Shown here: in pieces, positions 1 to 5,103 of the stretch | How positions within the stretch are numbered: the first letter of the stretch is position 1 | Layout of the letters: the number at the start of each line of letters is the position of its first letter | Assembly: GCA_903872255.1 (NCBI GenBank) | Contig: CAIQJW010000044.1 | Span: 1-5,817, forward strand | Origin: an uncultured delta proteobacterium | Lineage (GTDB): Bacteria > Desulfobacterota > Syntrophorhabdia > Syntrophorhabdales > Syntrophorhabdaceae | Reading direction: 5' to 3' | DNA: 5,817 nucleotides | Made by a program: the position numbers and the translations under genes | Notes under the pieces: generated by a model | Seen by the model: the letters and a program-made list of their open reading frames with translations, nothing else | What the model was told of the DNA's origin: nothing | Database searches by the model: none

Positions 1-1
1 C

Positions 2-121
2 AACGTAACGCTGTCCGTCGAGCTCGTCACACCCATCGCACTTGAAAAGGAACTCCGGTTTGCCATCCGCGAGGGCGGCAAGACAGTCGGTGCCGGCGTC
101 GTCACCGAGATAATTGAATAA
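2..121 (+). CDS. tuf: Elongation factor Tu, C-terminal end (5' truncated by window)
   Basis: The first 39 codons plus TAA read as the end of the C-terminal beta-barrel (domain 3) of EF-Tu, the GTPase that carries aminoacyl-tRNA to the ribosomal A site in the cytoplasm. The diagnostic stretch is RFAIREGGKTVGAGVV followed by TEIIE and stop, which is nearly invariant across bacterial EF-Tu. The GTP-binding domain and most of the protein (about 360 residues) lie upstream of the window, so the gene is partial only because of the window edge. It lies 12 nt before rpsJ on the same strand, the familiar str-S10 arrangement in which tuf is the last gene before the S10 cluster. Base 1 belongs to the previous codon. 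Confidence 0.97.
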   Translation, partial: NVTLSVELVTPIALEKELRFAIREGGKTVGAGVVTEIIE

Positions 122-133
122 AGGGGAATTACA

Positions 134-439
134 ATGCGGCAGAGAATCAGGATATGCCTGAAAGCATTTGATCACAGACTGCTCGATCAGTCCGTGAAAG
201 AGATCGTGGATGCAGCCAAAAAGACAGGGGCGCAGGTGATCGGGCCTGTTCCGCTCCCTACGAGAATACAGAAATTCACAGTCTTGAGATCGCCGCACAT
301 CGATAAGAAATCGCGTGAGCAGTTTGAGATCCGTACACATAAACGGTTGATGGACATCGTTGACCCTACCCAGCAGACGGTTGATGCCCTGATGAAGCTC
401 GAACTGGCAGCCGGTGTCGATGTGGAGATCAAATCTTAG
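134..439 (+). CDS. rpsJ: 30S ribosomal protein S10 (NusE)
   Basis: The 101-residue product has the usual bacterial S10 length (103 in E. coli). It starts MRQRIRICLKAFDH and carries the S10 signature in the ribosome-binding loop at about residues 51-66 (LRSPHIDKKSREQFEI), followed by the THKRLMDI segment and the VDALMKLELAAGVDVEI end. S10 sits in the head of the 30S subunit. As NusE it also pairs with NusB in transcription antitermination and contacts NusG during transcription-translation coupling (family knowledge). The ATG start has an AAGGGG ribosome binding site at 121-126. Only 12 nt separate it from tuf, so there is no room for a long S10 leader. The next gene should be rplC but is rplD, 9 nt after the stop. 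Confidence 0.98.
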   Translation: MRQRIRICLKAFDHRLLDQSVKEIVDAAKKTGAQVIGPVPLPTRIQKFTVLRSPHIDKKSREQFEIRTHKRLMDIVDPTQQTVDALMKLELAAGVDVEIKS

Positions 440-446
440 GAGCAGG
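438..446 (+). promoter_or_regulatory. Ribosome binding site of rplD at the rpsJ-rplD junction
   Basis: AGGAG at 438-442 overlaps the rpsJ TAG stop (437-439) and lies 6 nt before the rplD ATG at 449. A second weak purine patch (AGG, 444-446) follows. This compact, working junction sits exactly where rplC is normally found, and no remnant of another gene is visible between the two. Confidence 0.7.
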
Positions 447-448
447 TT

Positions 449-1072
449 ATGGCGGTTACAGATATATTGAACATAGAGGGAGCAAAGGTCGGAGAAGTTG
501 AGATCATGGACGAGGTCTTCAACTGCGAGGTAAAGCAGCATCTCATCCATGACGTGATCAAGATGCAGCTTGCGAACCGCAGAAGAGGGACCGCAAAGAC
601 AAAGGGACGCTCCGAGGTCTCCGGCGGCGGGCGTAAACCGTACAAACAGAAAGGGACCGGCCAGGCACGCCGCGGTTCATCCCGTTCACCGGTAATGGTC
701 GGTGGTGGGACCACCTTCGGGCCCCAGCCGAGGGATTATAGCTATTTAGTTCCGAAAAAGGTGCGCAGAAGCGCGCTCAGGTCGGCACTTACGGTGAGGA
801 ATATCGCTTCGAACATGAAGGTTCTCGACAAACTGGAATTGGCCGACATCAGCACGAAGAAATTTTTCGGCATTGTTAGCATACTGGGACTTACAAAACC
901 TTTATTTATCATAGATAAAAAGGATGAGACGGTCGAAAAGTCAGCCAGGAATATTCCCTACGTGAAGGTTCTCAGGGTTGAGGGCTTAAATGTCTATGAC
1001 ATCATCCGTCACGAACAGCTTATCATGACGGTCGATGCATTGAAAAAAGTTGAAGAGGTGCTGGCATTATGA
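449..1072 (+). CDS. rplD: 50S ribosomal protein L4
   Basis: The 207-residue product matches the bacterial L4 family in length (201 in E. coli). After an N-terminal strand region comes the long basic loop that reaches into the peptide exit tunnel, about residues 42-107. It includes ANRRRGTAKTKGRSEVSGGG, then KPYKQKGTGQARRGS (63-77) and FGPQPRDYSY (90-99), which are L4 hallmarks. The C-terminal globular domain shows the expected NIPYVKVLRVEGLNVYDII pattern at about 168-186. L4 helps early 50S assembly and, with L22, forms the tunnel constriction. In E. coli L4 represses its own operon through the S10 leader; no such leader is visible here. The gene directly follows rpsJ, so the usual intervening rplC is missing. 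It overlaps rplW by 4 nt (ATGA), suggesting translational coupling. Confidence 0.98.
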   Translation: MAVTDILNIEGAKVGEVEIMDEVFNCEVKQHLIHDVIKMQLANRRRGTAKTKGRSEVSGGGRKPYKQKGTGQARRGSSRSPVMVGGGTTFGPQPRDYSYLVPKKVRRSALRSALTVRNIASNMKVLDKLELADISTKKFFGIVSILGLTKPLFIIDKKDETVEKSARNIPYVKVLRVEGLNVYDIIRHEQLIMTVDALKKVEEVLAL

Positions 1073-1356
1073 ACGAATATGACATCATCCTGAAGCCGAT
1101 CATTACTGAGAAAAGCACGTTTGTCAAAGAAGCGGGGAACCATTATGTCTTCGAGGTCTTAAGAAGCGCGAATAAGATCGAGATCGGAAGGGCAATCGAA
1201 AAGCTTTTCAAGGTTAAAGTAATTAATGTCCGTGTATCAAACATGGAAGGAAAGAAAAAACGTCTCGGACGCCACGCAGGCAAACGGTCAGACTGGAAGA
1301 AGGCCATAGTGAAGCTCAGTCCGAAGGATAAAATCACTATTTTTGAGGGTGCGTAA
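1069..1356 (+). CDS. rplW: 50S ribosomal protein L23
   Basis: The 95-residue product begins MNEYDIILKPIITEKST, the L23 N-terminus in which the conserved Glu (residue 14, corresponding to E. coli Glu18) docks trigger factor and SRP at the tunnel exit (family knowledge). The family signature RAIEKLFKVKVINVRV lies at 41-56, followed by the basic extended loop KKKRLGRHAGKRSDWKKA (62-79) that lines the exit tunnel. Length is normal (100 in E. coli). The start overlaps the rplD stop in an ATGA arrangement, and its TAA stop shares one base with the rplB ATG (TAATG). This implies coupled translation from one mRNA. Confidence 0.97.
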   Translation: MNEYDIILKPIITEKSTFVKEAGNHYVFEVLRSANKIEIGRAIEKLFKVKVINVRVSNMEGKKKRLGRHAGKRSDWKKAIVKLSPKDKITIFEGA

Positions 1357-2183
1357 TGGGCGTGAAAGAATATAAGCCAACCTCCGCCGGACGACGTTTC
1401 ATGAGCGGCCTTACCTTTGACGAAATATCAAAGGACAAGCCGGAAAAATCGCTCCTGAAACCGATAAAAAAGACGGGCGGGCGGAATCACAGTGGAAAGA
1501 TCACCACACGTCATATTGGTGGCGGACATAAACGGCGTCTGCGTATCATCGATTTCAAGCGTGATAAGTTTGAGATCCTGGGAAAGGTCGCCGGGATCGA
1601 ATACGACCCGAACCGGTCAGCAAATATCGCGCTCATCCATTATATCGATGGCGAGAAACGCTATATGCTGGCACCACTGGGTGTCAAGGCTGGCCATACG
1701 ATAATAGCCAGCATGAAGCCTGACACCGAGATCAAAGAAGGCAATGCCCTCCCCTTGAAATTCATACCCCTGGGAACTTTCGTTCACAACATCGAAATGA
1801 AGCCCGGCAAGGGCGGACAGCTGGCACGGAGCGCCGGGAGTTACGCGCAGATAGTTGCGAAAGAAGGCAATTACGGCCATTTGAGGCTTCCGTCGGGCGG
1901 AGTACGACTGGTCAATCTTACCTGCATGGCAACGATAGGCCAGGTGGGCAATATCGATCATGAAAACATAACAATCGGCAAGGCAGGAAAGCCAAGATGG
2001 CTTGGTGTACGGCCTACTGTCCGCGGCACCGCGATGAACCCCGTAGATCACCCCTTAGGCGGCGGCGAAGGCCGTTCAAAGGGTGGCAGGCATCCGTGTT
2101 CCCCCTGGGGCCAATTGGCAAAGGGTAAAAAGACACGGAAAAATAAACGGACAGACAAGTTTATTATTAAACTGAGAGGTTAG
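1356..2183 (+). CDS. rplB: 50S ribosomal protein L2
   Basis: The 275-residue product is full length for bacterial L2 (273 in E. coli). It contains the OB-fold and SH3-like RNA-binding regions and all family landmarks: GGRNHSGKITTRHIGGGHKR at 41-60, IEYDPNRSANIAL at 81-93, GKGGQLARSAGSYAQ at 151-165, and RGTAMNPVDHPLGGGEGR at 223-240. His232 in the last motif corresponds to the conserved histidine (His229 in E. coli) near the peptidyl transferase centre. The tail continues HPCSPWGQLAKGKKTR, then NKRTDKFI. L2 is a primary 23S rRNA binder needed for subunit association and peptide-bond formation. The ATG overlaps the rplW stop by one base. A purine-rich patch (GAGGG, 1344-1348) is the likely ribosome binding site. 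Confidence 0.98.
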   Translation: MGVKEYKPTSAGRRFMSGLTFDEISKDKPEKSLLKPIKKTGGRNHSGKITTRHIGGGHKRRLRIIDFKRDKFEILGKVAGIEYDPNRSANIALIHYIDGEKRYMLAPLGVKAGHTIIASMKPDTEIKEGNALPLKFIPLGTFVHNIEMKPGKGGQLARSAGSYAQIVAKEGNYGHLRLPSGGVRLVNLTCMATIGQVGNIDHENITIGKAGKPRWLGVRPTVRGTAMNPVDHPLGGGEGRSKGGRHPCSPWGQLAKGKKTRKNKRTDKFIIKLRG

Positions 2184-2189
2184 GAGGTT
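2184..2189 (+). promoter_or_regulatory. Strong ribosome binding site for the GTG start of rpsS
   Basis: The rplB TAG stop (2181-2183) is immediately followed by GAGG within TAGGAGGT (2181-2188), a near-perfect anti-Shine-Dalgarno match. It is spaced about 6-7 nt from the GTG at 2194. This fixes the non-ATG start of rpsS, whose protein then begins with the canonical ARSVKKGPF. Confidence 0.8.
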
Positions 2190-2193
2190 TTTT

Positions 2194-2484
2194 GTGGCAC
2201 GTTCCGTCAAAAAAGGGCCATTCATAGAAGAGAAATTATCGAAAAAGGTCGATGAGGCGAAGGAAACAAAGGGCTCAAAAGTTATCAAGACCTGGTCTCG
2301 CCGATCGACAATATCTCCTGATTTTGTGGGTCTTACATTTGCTGTTCATAACGGCAAGAAATTTATACCGGTTTTCGTAACGGAAGAAATGGTCGGTCAT
2401 AAACTCGGTGAGTTCTCGCCGACGCGGACATTCCACAGTCATTCCGGCGATAGAAAGTCGAAAGTGGCAAAGAAAAAGGATTGA
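2194..2484 (+). CDS. rpsS: 30S ribosomal protein S19
   Basis: The 96-residue product starts at GTG with MARSVKKGPFIEEKL, the standard S19 opening. It carries the family signature IPVFVTEEMVGHKLGEFSPTRTF at about 58-80, shown here in two halves (IPVFVTEEMVGHK and LGEFSPTRTF). S19 binds 16S rRNA in the 30S head next to S13 and takes part in inter-subunit bridging (family knowledge). The C-terminus is lysine-rich (DRKSKVAKKKD), as is common for the flexible tail. Length is typical (92 in E. coli). The GTG start is supported by the strong upstream ribosome binding site and the conserved N-terminus. The gene ends 5 nt before the preferred rplV start. Confidence 0.97.
   Translation: MARSVKKGPFIEEKLSKKVDEAKETKGSKVIKTWSRRSTISPDFVGLTFAVHNGKKFIPVFVTEEMVGHKLGEFSPTRTFHSHSGDRKSKVAKKKD
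2476..2480 (+). promoter_or_regulatory. Ribosome binding site deciding the rplV start
   Basis: AAGGA at 2476-2480, inside the end of rpsS, lies 9 nt before the ATG at 2490, 3 nt before the ATG at 2484 and directly against a TTG at 2481. The spacing favours 2490, which also gives the N-terminus expected for L22. Confidence 0.55.
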
Positions 2485-2489
2485 TGATT

Positions 2490-2822
2490 ATGGAAATCAA
2501 GGCCAAAATTCGAATGATACATATATCACCAAGAAAGGTGCGGATCGTCGCTGACCTCATCAAGAAGAAAAATGTCAACGACGCTTCGGGGCTTCTGACC
2601 TATATGCCGCAGAAAGGCGCTTTCATCCTGAAAAAGCTTCTTGACAGCGCAGTAGCGAACGCCCGGCAGAAAAAGTACGTGGATATCGACAATCTCTTCG
2701 TAAAGAACATCATGGTGGACGGCGGTCCGGTAAGCAAACGATTCATGCCGCGGGCCATGGGCCGTGCGACCAAAATACGGAAAAGATCAAGCCATATAAC
2801 GCTCATCCTGGATGAAGCATAG
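2490..2822 (+). CDS. rplV: 50S ribosomal protein L22
   Basis: From the ATG at 2490 the product is 110 residues, the same as E. coli L22, and begins MEIKAKIRMIHISPRKVRIV, where ISPRKVR (12-18) is a strongly conserved family motif. Upstream in-frame TTG (2481) and ATG (2484) codons would add only two or three residues and fit the ribosome binding site less well. The extended beta-hairpin that reaches the exit tunnel is seen at about 77-105 (DGGPVSKRFMPRAMGRA then KIRKRSSHITL). L22 touches all domains of 23S rRNA and, with L4, forms the tunnel constriction where macrolide resistance mutations map (family knowledge). It is followed by a 17 nt gap to rpsC. Confidence 0.97.
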   Translation: MEIKAKIRMIHISPRKVRIVADLIKKKNVNDASGLLTYMPQKGAFILKKLLDSAVANARQKKYVDIDNLFVKNIMVDGGPVSKRFMPRAMGRATKIRKRSSHITLILDEA

Positions 2823-2839
2823 ACACTTTTGGAGGTTAA

Positions 2840-3484
2840 ATGGGGCAGAAAACTCACCCTTTGGGTTTCAGACTCGGGGTCATTAAGACCTGGGATTCTA
2901 AATGGTTCGCGGCACGTAATTACGCGAAATTCCTTCACGAAGATCTGATAATCAAGAAATTCCTGAAGAAAAAACTGTATCAGGCAGGTATATCGAAGAT
3001 CGAGATAGAACGTGCGGCAAATAAAGATAAAAGGGCCAAAATAAATATCCATACATCAAGGCCGGGTCTTGTTATCGGGCGTAAAGGCGCCGAGGTCGAG
3101 AACCTTAAAAGGGAATTGCAGAGAATTACGGATAAAGAAGTGATCCTCAATATAACAGAAGTCAAAAGGCCGGAAACGGACGCTCAACTCGTAGCTGAGA
3201 ATGTCGCATTGCAGATAGAGCGGAGGGTTTCATTCAGGCGGGCAATGAAAAAGAATGTCCAGCAGGCCCTGAAGTTCGGCGCCAAAGGCATCAAGGCGAT
3301 GTGTGCCGGCAGGCTCGGCGGTGCTGAGATGGCGAGGACCGAATGGTACCGGGAGGGCAGAGTGCCCTTGCAGACGATTCGCGCCGACATAGATTACGGG
3401 TGTGCAATTGCATCGACGAAGTACGGTGTGATCGGTATAAAGGTTTGGATATTTAAAGGAGAAGTATTTCAGGAGGCTCGGTAA
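2840..3484 (+). CDS. rpsC: 30S ribosomal protein S3
   Basis: The 214-residue product begins MGQKTHPLGFRLGVIKTWDS, typical of S3. The type II KH RNA-binding domain has its GXXG loop as GRKG at 80-83 (context PGLVIGRKGAEV). The C-terminal domain shows ERRVSFRRAMKK at 127-138, whose basic residues correspond to those linked to mRNA helicase activity in E. coli S3, then the motif AGRLGGAEMARTEWYREGRV at 156-175. S3 forms part of the mRNA entry tunnel in the 30S head. It is somewhat shorter than E. coli S3 (233) because it lacks a long C-terminal tail, which is common in other bacteria. The ribosome binding site is GGAGG at 2831-2835. Its TAA stop overlaps the rplP ATG by one base. Confidence 0.98.
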   Translation: MGQKTHPLGFRLGVIKTWDSKWFAARNYAKFLHEDLIIKKFLKKKLYQAGISKIEIERAANKDKRAKINIHTSRPGLVIGRKGAEVENLKRELQRITDKEVILNITEVKRPETDAQLVAENVALQIERRVSFRRAMKKNVQQALKFGAKGIKAMCAGRLGGAEMARTEWYREGRVPLQTIRADIDYGCAIASTKYGVIGIKVWIFKGEVFQEAR

Positions 3485-3900
3485 TGCTTGCACCAAAAAG
3501 GGTAAGATACAGAAAAGTTATGAAGGGTACCCTTAAGGGCGTTGCGCATCGAGGTAACGTGGTTAGTTTTGGTGACTTTGGGCTCCAGGCCACCGAAGGC
3601 GGATGGATCACTGCCCGCCAGATCGAAGCGGCTCGTATCGCTCTTACGAGATATGTCAAGAGGACCGGAAAGGTCTGGATCAGGATATTTCCCGACAAGC
3701 CGATTACGAAAAAGCCGGCCGAGACAAGGATGGGAAAGGGAAAAGGCGCAAACGAAGGCTGGGTGGCAGTTGTAAAGCCTGGCAGAGTTCTCTACGAGAT
3801 CACAGGTGTTCCCGAGGATAAGGCCCGCGAGGCGTTAAGAATTGCTTCTTTTAAACTTCCTATTGGCACCAAGTTCATTGCACGAAGCGAGGAACAATGA
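3484..3900 (+). CDS. rplP: 50S ribosomal protein L16
   Basis: The 138-residue product starts MLAPKRVRYRKVMKGTLKGV and is normal for L16 (136 in E. coli). Family landmarks are GLQATEGGWITARQIEAAR (33-51), IRIFPDKPITKKPAETRMGKGKG (66-88, here the two conserved blocks IRIFPDKPITKKP and RMGKGKG), and the end IASFKLPIGTKF. Arg82 occupies the place of E. coli Arg81, which is hydroxylated there by the RoxA/YcfD oxygenase; whether that happens here cannot be told. L16 assembles late and organises the A-site and central protuberance region of 23S rRNA. The likely ribosome binding site is AGGAGG at 3471-3476 inside rpsC. The start shares one base with the rpsC stop, and the end overlaps rpmC by 4 nt (ATGA). 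Confidence 0.98.
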   Translation: MLAPKRVRYRKVMKGTLKGVAHRGNVVSFGDFGLQATEGGWITARQIEAARIALTRYVKRTGKVWIRIFPDKPITKKPAETRMGKGKGANEGWVAVVKPGRVLYEITGVPEDKAREALRIASFKLPIGTKFIARSEEQ

Positions 3901-4082
3901 AAGCGAAAGACTTCAAGGAATTGACGAATGAAGAGCTGATGAAAAAAAAGAAGGATCTCAAGGAAGAACTCTTTAATTTGAGATTTCAGCATTCCACCGG
4001 GCAGCTCGAGAATACAGCACGTATGAATACCTTAAAGAAAGACGTCGCCAGGATAGAAACCGTCTTGAGCGAGAAGGAATAA
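3897..4082 (+). CDS. rpmC: 50S ribosomal protein L29
   Basis: The 61-residue product is a short, charged, all-helical protein matching L29 (63 in E. coli): MKAKDFKELTNEELMKKKKD, then LKEELFNLRFQHSTGQLENT, then the signature-type segment ARMNTLKKDVARIETVL. L29 packs as two antiparallel helices at the polypeptide exit site beside L23, where it contributes to nascent-chain factor docking. The start overlaps the rplP stop (ATGA), with GAGGA at 3890-3894 as ribosome binding site. It ends directly before an in-frame-for-rpsQ ATG (4083). The run of eight A at 3942-3949 is simply part of consecutive lysine codons. Confidence 0.96.
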   Translation: MKAKDFKELTNEELMKKKKDLKEELFNLRFQHSTGQLENTARMNTLKKDVARIETVLSEKE

Positions 4083-4090
4083 ATGCTTAA

Positions 4091-4095
4091 AGAGG
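4091..4095 (+). promoter_or_regulatory. Ribosome binding site supporting the ATG at 4101 of rpsQ
   Basis: AGAGG at 4091-4095 lies 5 nt before the ATG at 4101. A competing in-frame ATG at 4083 abuts the rpmC stop and has GAAGGA (4073-4078) 4 nt upstream, so a form six residues longer cannot be excluded. Confidence 0.5.
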
Positions 4096-4100
4096 TTCCC

Positions 4101-4409
4101 ATGGAAGCCAAACGTGAAATAAATAAGCGAAAGATGGTCGGCAGGGTCATTAAAGACAAAATGGATAAAACGGTTGTCGTTGAAGTTGAAAAATTTCTCA
4201 AACATCCGAAATATCACAAGTTCATCAAAAGGAAACTCAGATACAAAGCACACGACGAGAATAATTCCAGCAAGACGGGAGACAGAGTGTTGATCGTCGA
4301 GACAAGACCTATGAGCAAAGATAAGCGGTGGCTCGTGAAACAGGTTGTCAGACACGAGGAACTTTTCTTGGTCAAGAACGAGGTGGCGCATGATTCAGGA
4401 GAGATCTAG
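4101..4409 (+). CDS. rpsQ: 30S ribosomal protein S17 with C-terminal extension
   Basis: From the ATG at 4101 the product is 102 residues, against about 84-90 for most bacterial S17. The OB-fold core is clear: MVGRVIKDKMDKTVVVEVEK (12-31), KHPKYHKFIKRKLRYKAHDE (34-53) and TGDRVLIVETRPMSKDKRW (59-77). S17 is a primary 16S rRNA binder in the 30S body. Homology-like sequence ends near VKQVV, and the last 15 or so residues (HEELFLVKNEVAHDSGEI) extend past the usual end. That extension covers the rplN ribosome binding site and overlaps rplN by 20 nt. The ATG at 4101 is preferred because the conserved G of GRV then sits about 14 residues in, near the family norm; an ATG at 4083 would add MLKEVP. Identity is certain; the exact start is less so. 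Confidence 0.95.
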   Translation: MEAKREINKRKMVGRVIKDKMDKTVVVEVEKFLKHPKYHKFIKRKLRYKAHDENNSSKTGDRVLIVETRPMSKDKRWLVKQVVRHEELFLVKNEVAHDSGEI

Positions 4410-4758
4410 GCTCGAAGTTGCCGATAATTCAGGTGCAAAGAAGCTTGGATGCATCAAGGTGCTCGGCGGATCACGGAGACGGTATGGAACAGTTGGCGAC
4501 ATTATTGTTGCATCCGTAAAAGAGGTCATCCCGAACTCCAAAGTGAAGAAGGGCGAAGTCGTCAAGGCCGTGATCGTCAGAACGAAAAAAGAGATACGCC
4601 GGAATGATGGTTCCTACGTAAAGTTCGACGATAATTCGGCAGTTATAATAAACCAGTATAACGAACCTGTCGGGACTCGTATCTTCGGCCCTGTAGCACG
4701 GGAGTTGAGGGCAAAAAAGTTTATGAAGATCGTGTCGCTGGCACCTGAGGTTGTGTGA
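4390..4758 (+). CDS. rplN: 50S ribosomal protein L14
   Basis: The ATG at 4390 gives 122 residues, exactly the usual L14 length, beginning MIQERSRLEVADNSGAKKL. Further landmarks are CIKVLGGSRRRYGTVGDII (21-39), VKKGEVVKAVIVRTKK (52-67), the NEPVGTRIFGPVARELR segment (91-107) and the end FMKIVSLAPEVV. L14 sits at the subunit interface next to L19 and is the docking site of the silencing factor RsfS in bacteria (family knowledge). The open frame continues upstream to 4345, but those residues do not resemble L14. GAGG at 4380-4383 gives a 6 nt spacing to 4390. The first 20 nt lie inside the end of rpsQ, so translation of the two is probably coupled. In E. coli rplN is the first gene of the separate spc operon; here no boundary exists. 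Confidence 0.98.
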   Translation: MIQERSRLEVADNSGAKKLGCIKVLGGSRRRYGTVGDIIVASVKEVIPNSKVKKGEVVKAVIVRTKKEIRRNDGSYVKFDDNSAVIINQYNEPVGTRIFGPVARELRAKKFMKIVSLAPEVV

Positions 4759-4760
4759 GG
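4756..4760 (+). promoter_or_regulatory. Ribosome binding site deciding the rplX start
   Basis: TGAGG at 4756-4760, including the rplN TGA stop, sits 5 nt before the ATG at 4766. An in-frame TTG at 4751 would lie upstream of this site and add five residues not typical of L24, so 4766 is preferred. Confidence 0.55.
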
Positions 4761-4765
4761 TAAAT

Positions 4766-5089
4766 ATGGAAAAGCTATATCACGTCAAGAAGGATGACCT
4801 TGTTATGGTGACAACCGGGAAAGACAAGGGAAAAACCGGGAAAGTCCTCAGGATAAACAGGAAAAAAGACAGATTGATCGTTGAGAAAGTCAACATGGTT
4901 AAGAAACATGTCAAGCCGAGCCAGAAGGCTAAAGGCGGCATTTTGGAGAAAGAAAGCTCCATCCATGTCTCGAATGTCATGATCTATTGCGAGAAATGTG
5001 CAAAGCCTGTCCGGACGGGAAAGAAGATCCTGGAGGATGGCAAGAAGGTCCGTTTCTGCAAGAAATGTGACGAGGTCATTGATAAGTAA
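4766..5089 (+). CDS. rplX: 50S ribosomal protein L24, four-cysteine form
   Basis: The 107-residue product begins MEKLYHVKKDDLVMVTTGKD. It has the KOW motif region typical of L24 at about 10-36 (DDLVMVTTGKDKGKTGKVLR), followed by VEKVNMVKKHVKPSQ and GGILEKESSIHVSNV. L24 is one of the initiators of 50S assembly and lies near the tunnel exit. The C-terminal part holds two CXXC pairs, Cys75/Cys78 and Cys98/Cys101, separated by VRTGKKILEDGKKVRF. This is the zinc-ribbon-like arrangement seen in many bacterial L24 proteins but absent from the E. coli protein. Zinc binding is inferred, not shown. The gene lies 7 nt after rplN and 14 nt before rplE. Confidence 0.97.
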   Translation: MEKLYHVKKDDLVMVTTGKDKGKTGKVLRINRKKDRLIVEKVNMVKKHVKPSQKAKGGILEKESSIHVSNVMIYCEKCAKPVRTGKKILEDGKKVRFCKKCDEVIDK

Positions 5090-5091
5090 GC

Positions 5092-5097
5092 GGGAGG
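5092..5097 (+). promoter_or_regulatory. Strong ribosome binding site for the TTG start of rplE
   Basis: GGGAGG at 5092-5097 lies 6 nt before the TTG at 5104. The nearest in-frame ATG (5116) would be 18 nt away, too far for this site. The pairing of a strong site with a weak start codon supports TTG as the true start. Confidence 0.7.
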
Positions 5098-5103
5098 CGG
5101 TCG

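Noticed and set aside
1617..2051. 144-codon open frame on the minus strand
   Set aside because: It is antisense to rplB, shows no recognisable family, and rplB fully explains the sequence. Long antisense frames are expected in such coding DNA.
2481..2489. TTG or ATG starts of rplV at 2481 and 2484
   Set aside because: Both sit too close to the AAGGA site, and L22 N-termini align best with the ATG at 2490. They would change the protein by only two or three residues.
2600..3052. 150-codon open frame on the minus strand across rplV and rpsC
   Set aside because: It crosses two well-supported genes and their gap on the opposite strand and resembles no known protein. It is a shadow frame.
3944..3950. 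A AAA AAG heptamer in rpmC, like the dnaX frameshift site
   Set aside because: A -1 shift would reach a stop after about eight codons and truncate L29. The same heptamer occurs in other lysine-rich genes here (for example in rplN near 4711 and in rplB near 1465), so it reflects lysine codons and not a programmed shift.
4345..4389. Upstream extension of rplN by 15 codons
   Set aside because: The extra residues do not resemble L14, and the ATG at 4390 gives the exact family length with a good ribosome binding site.
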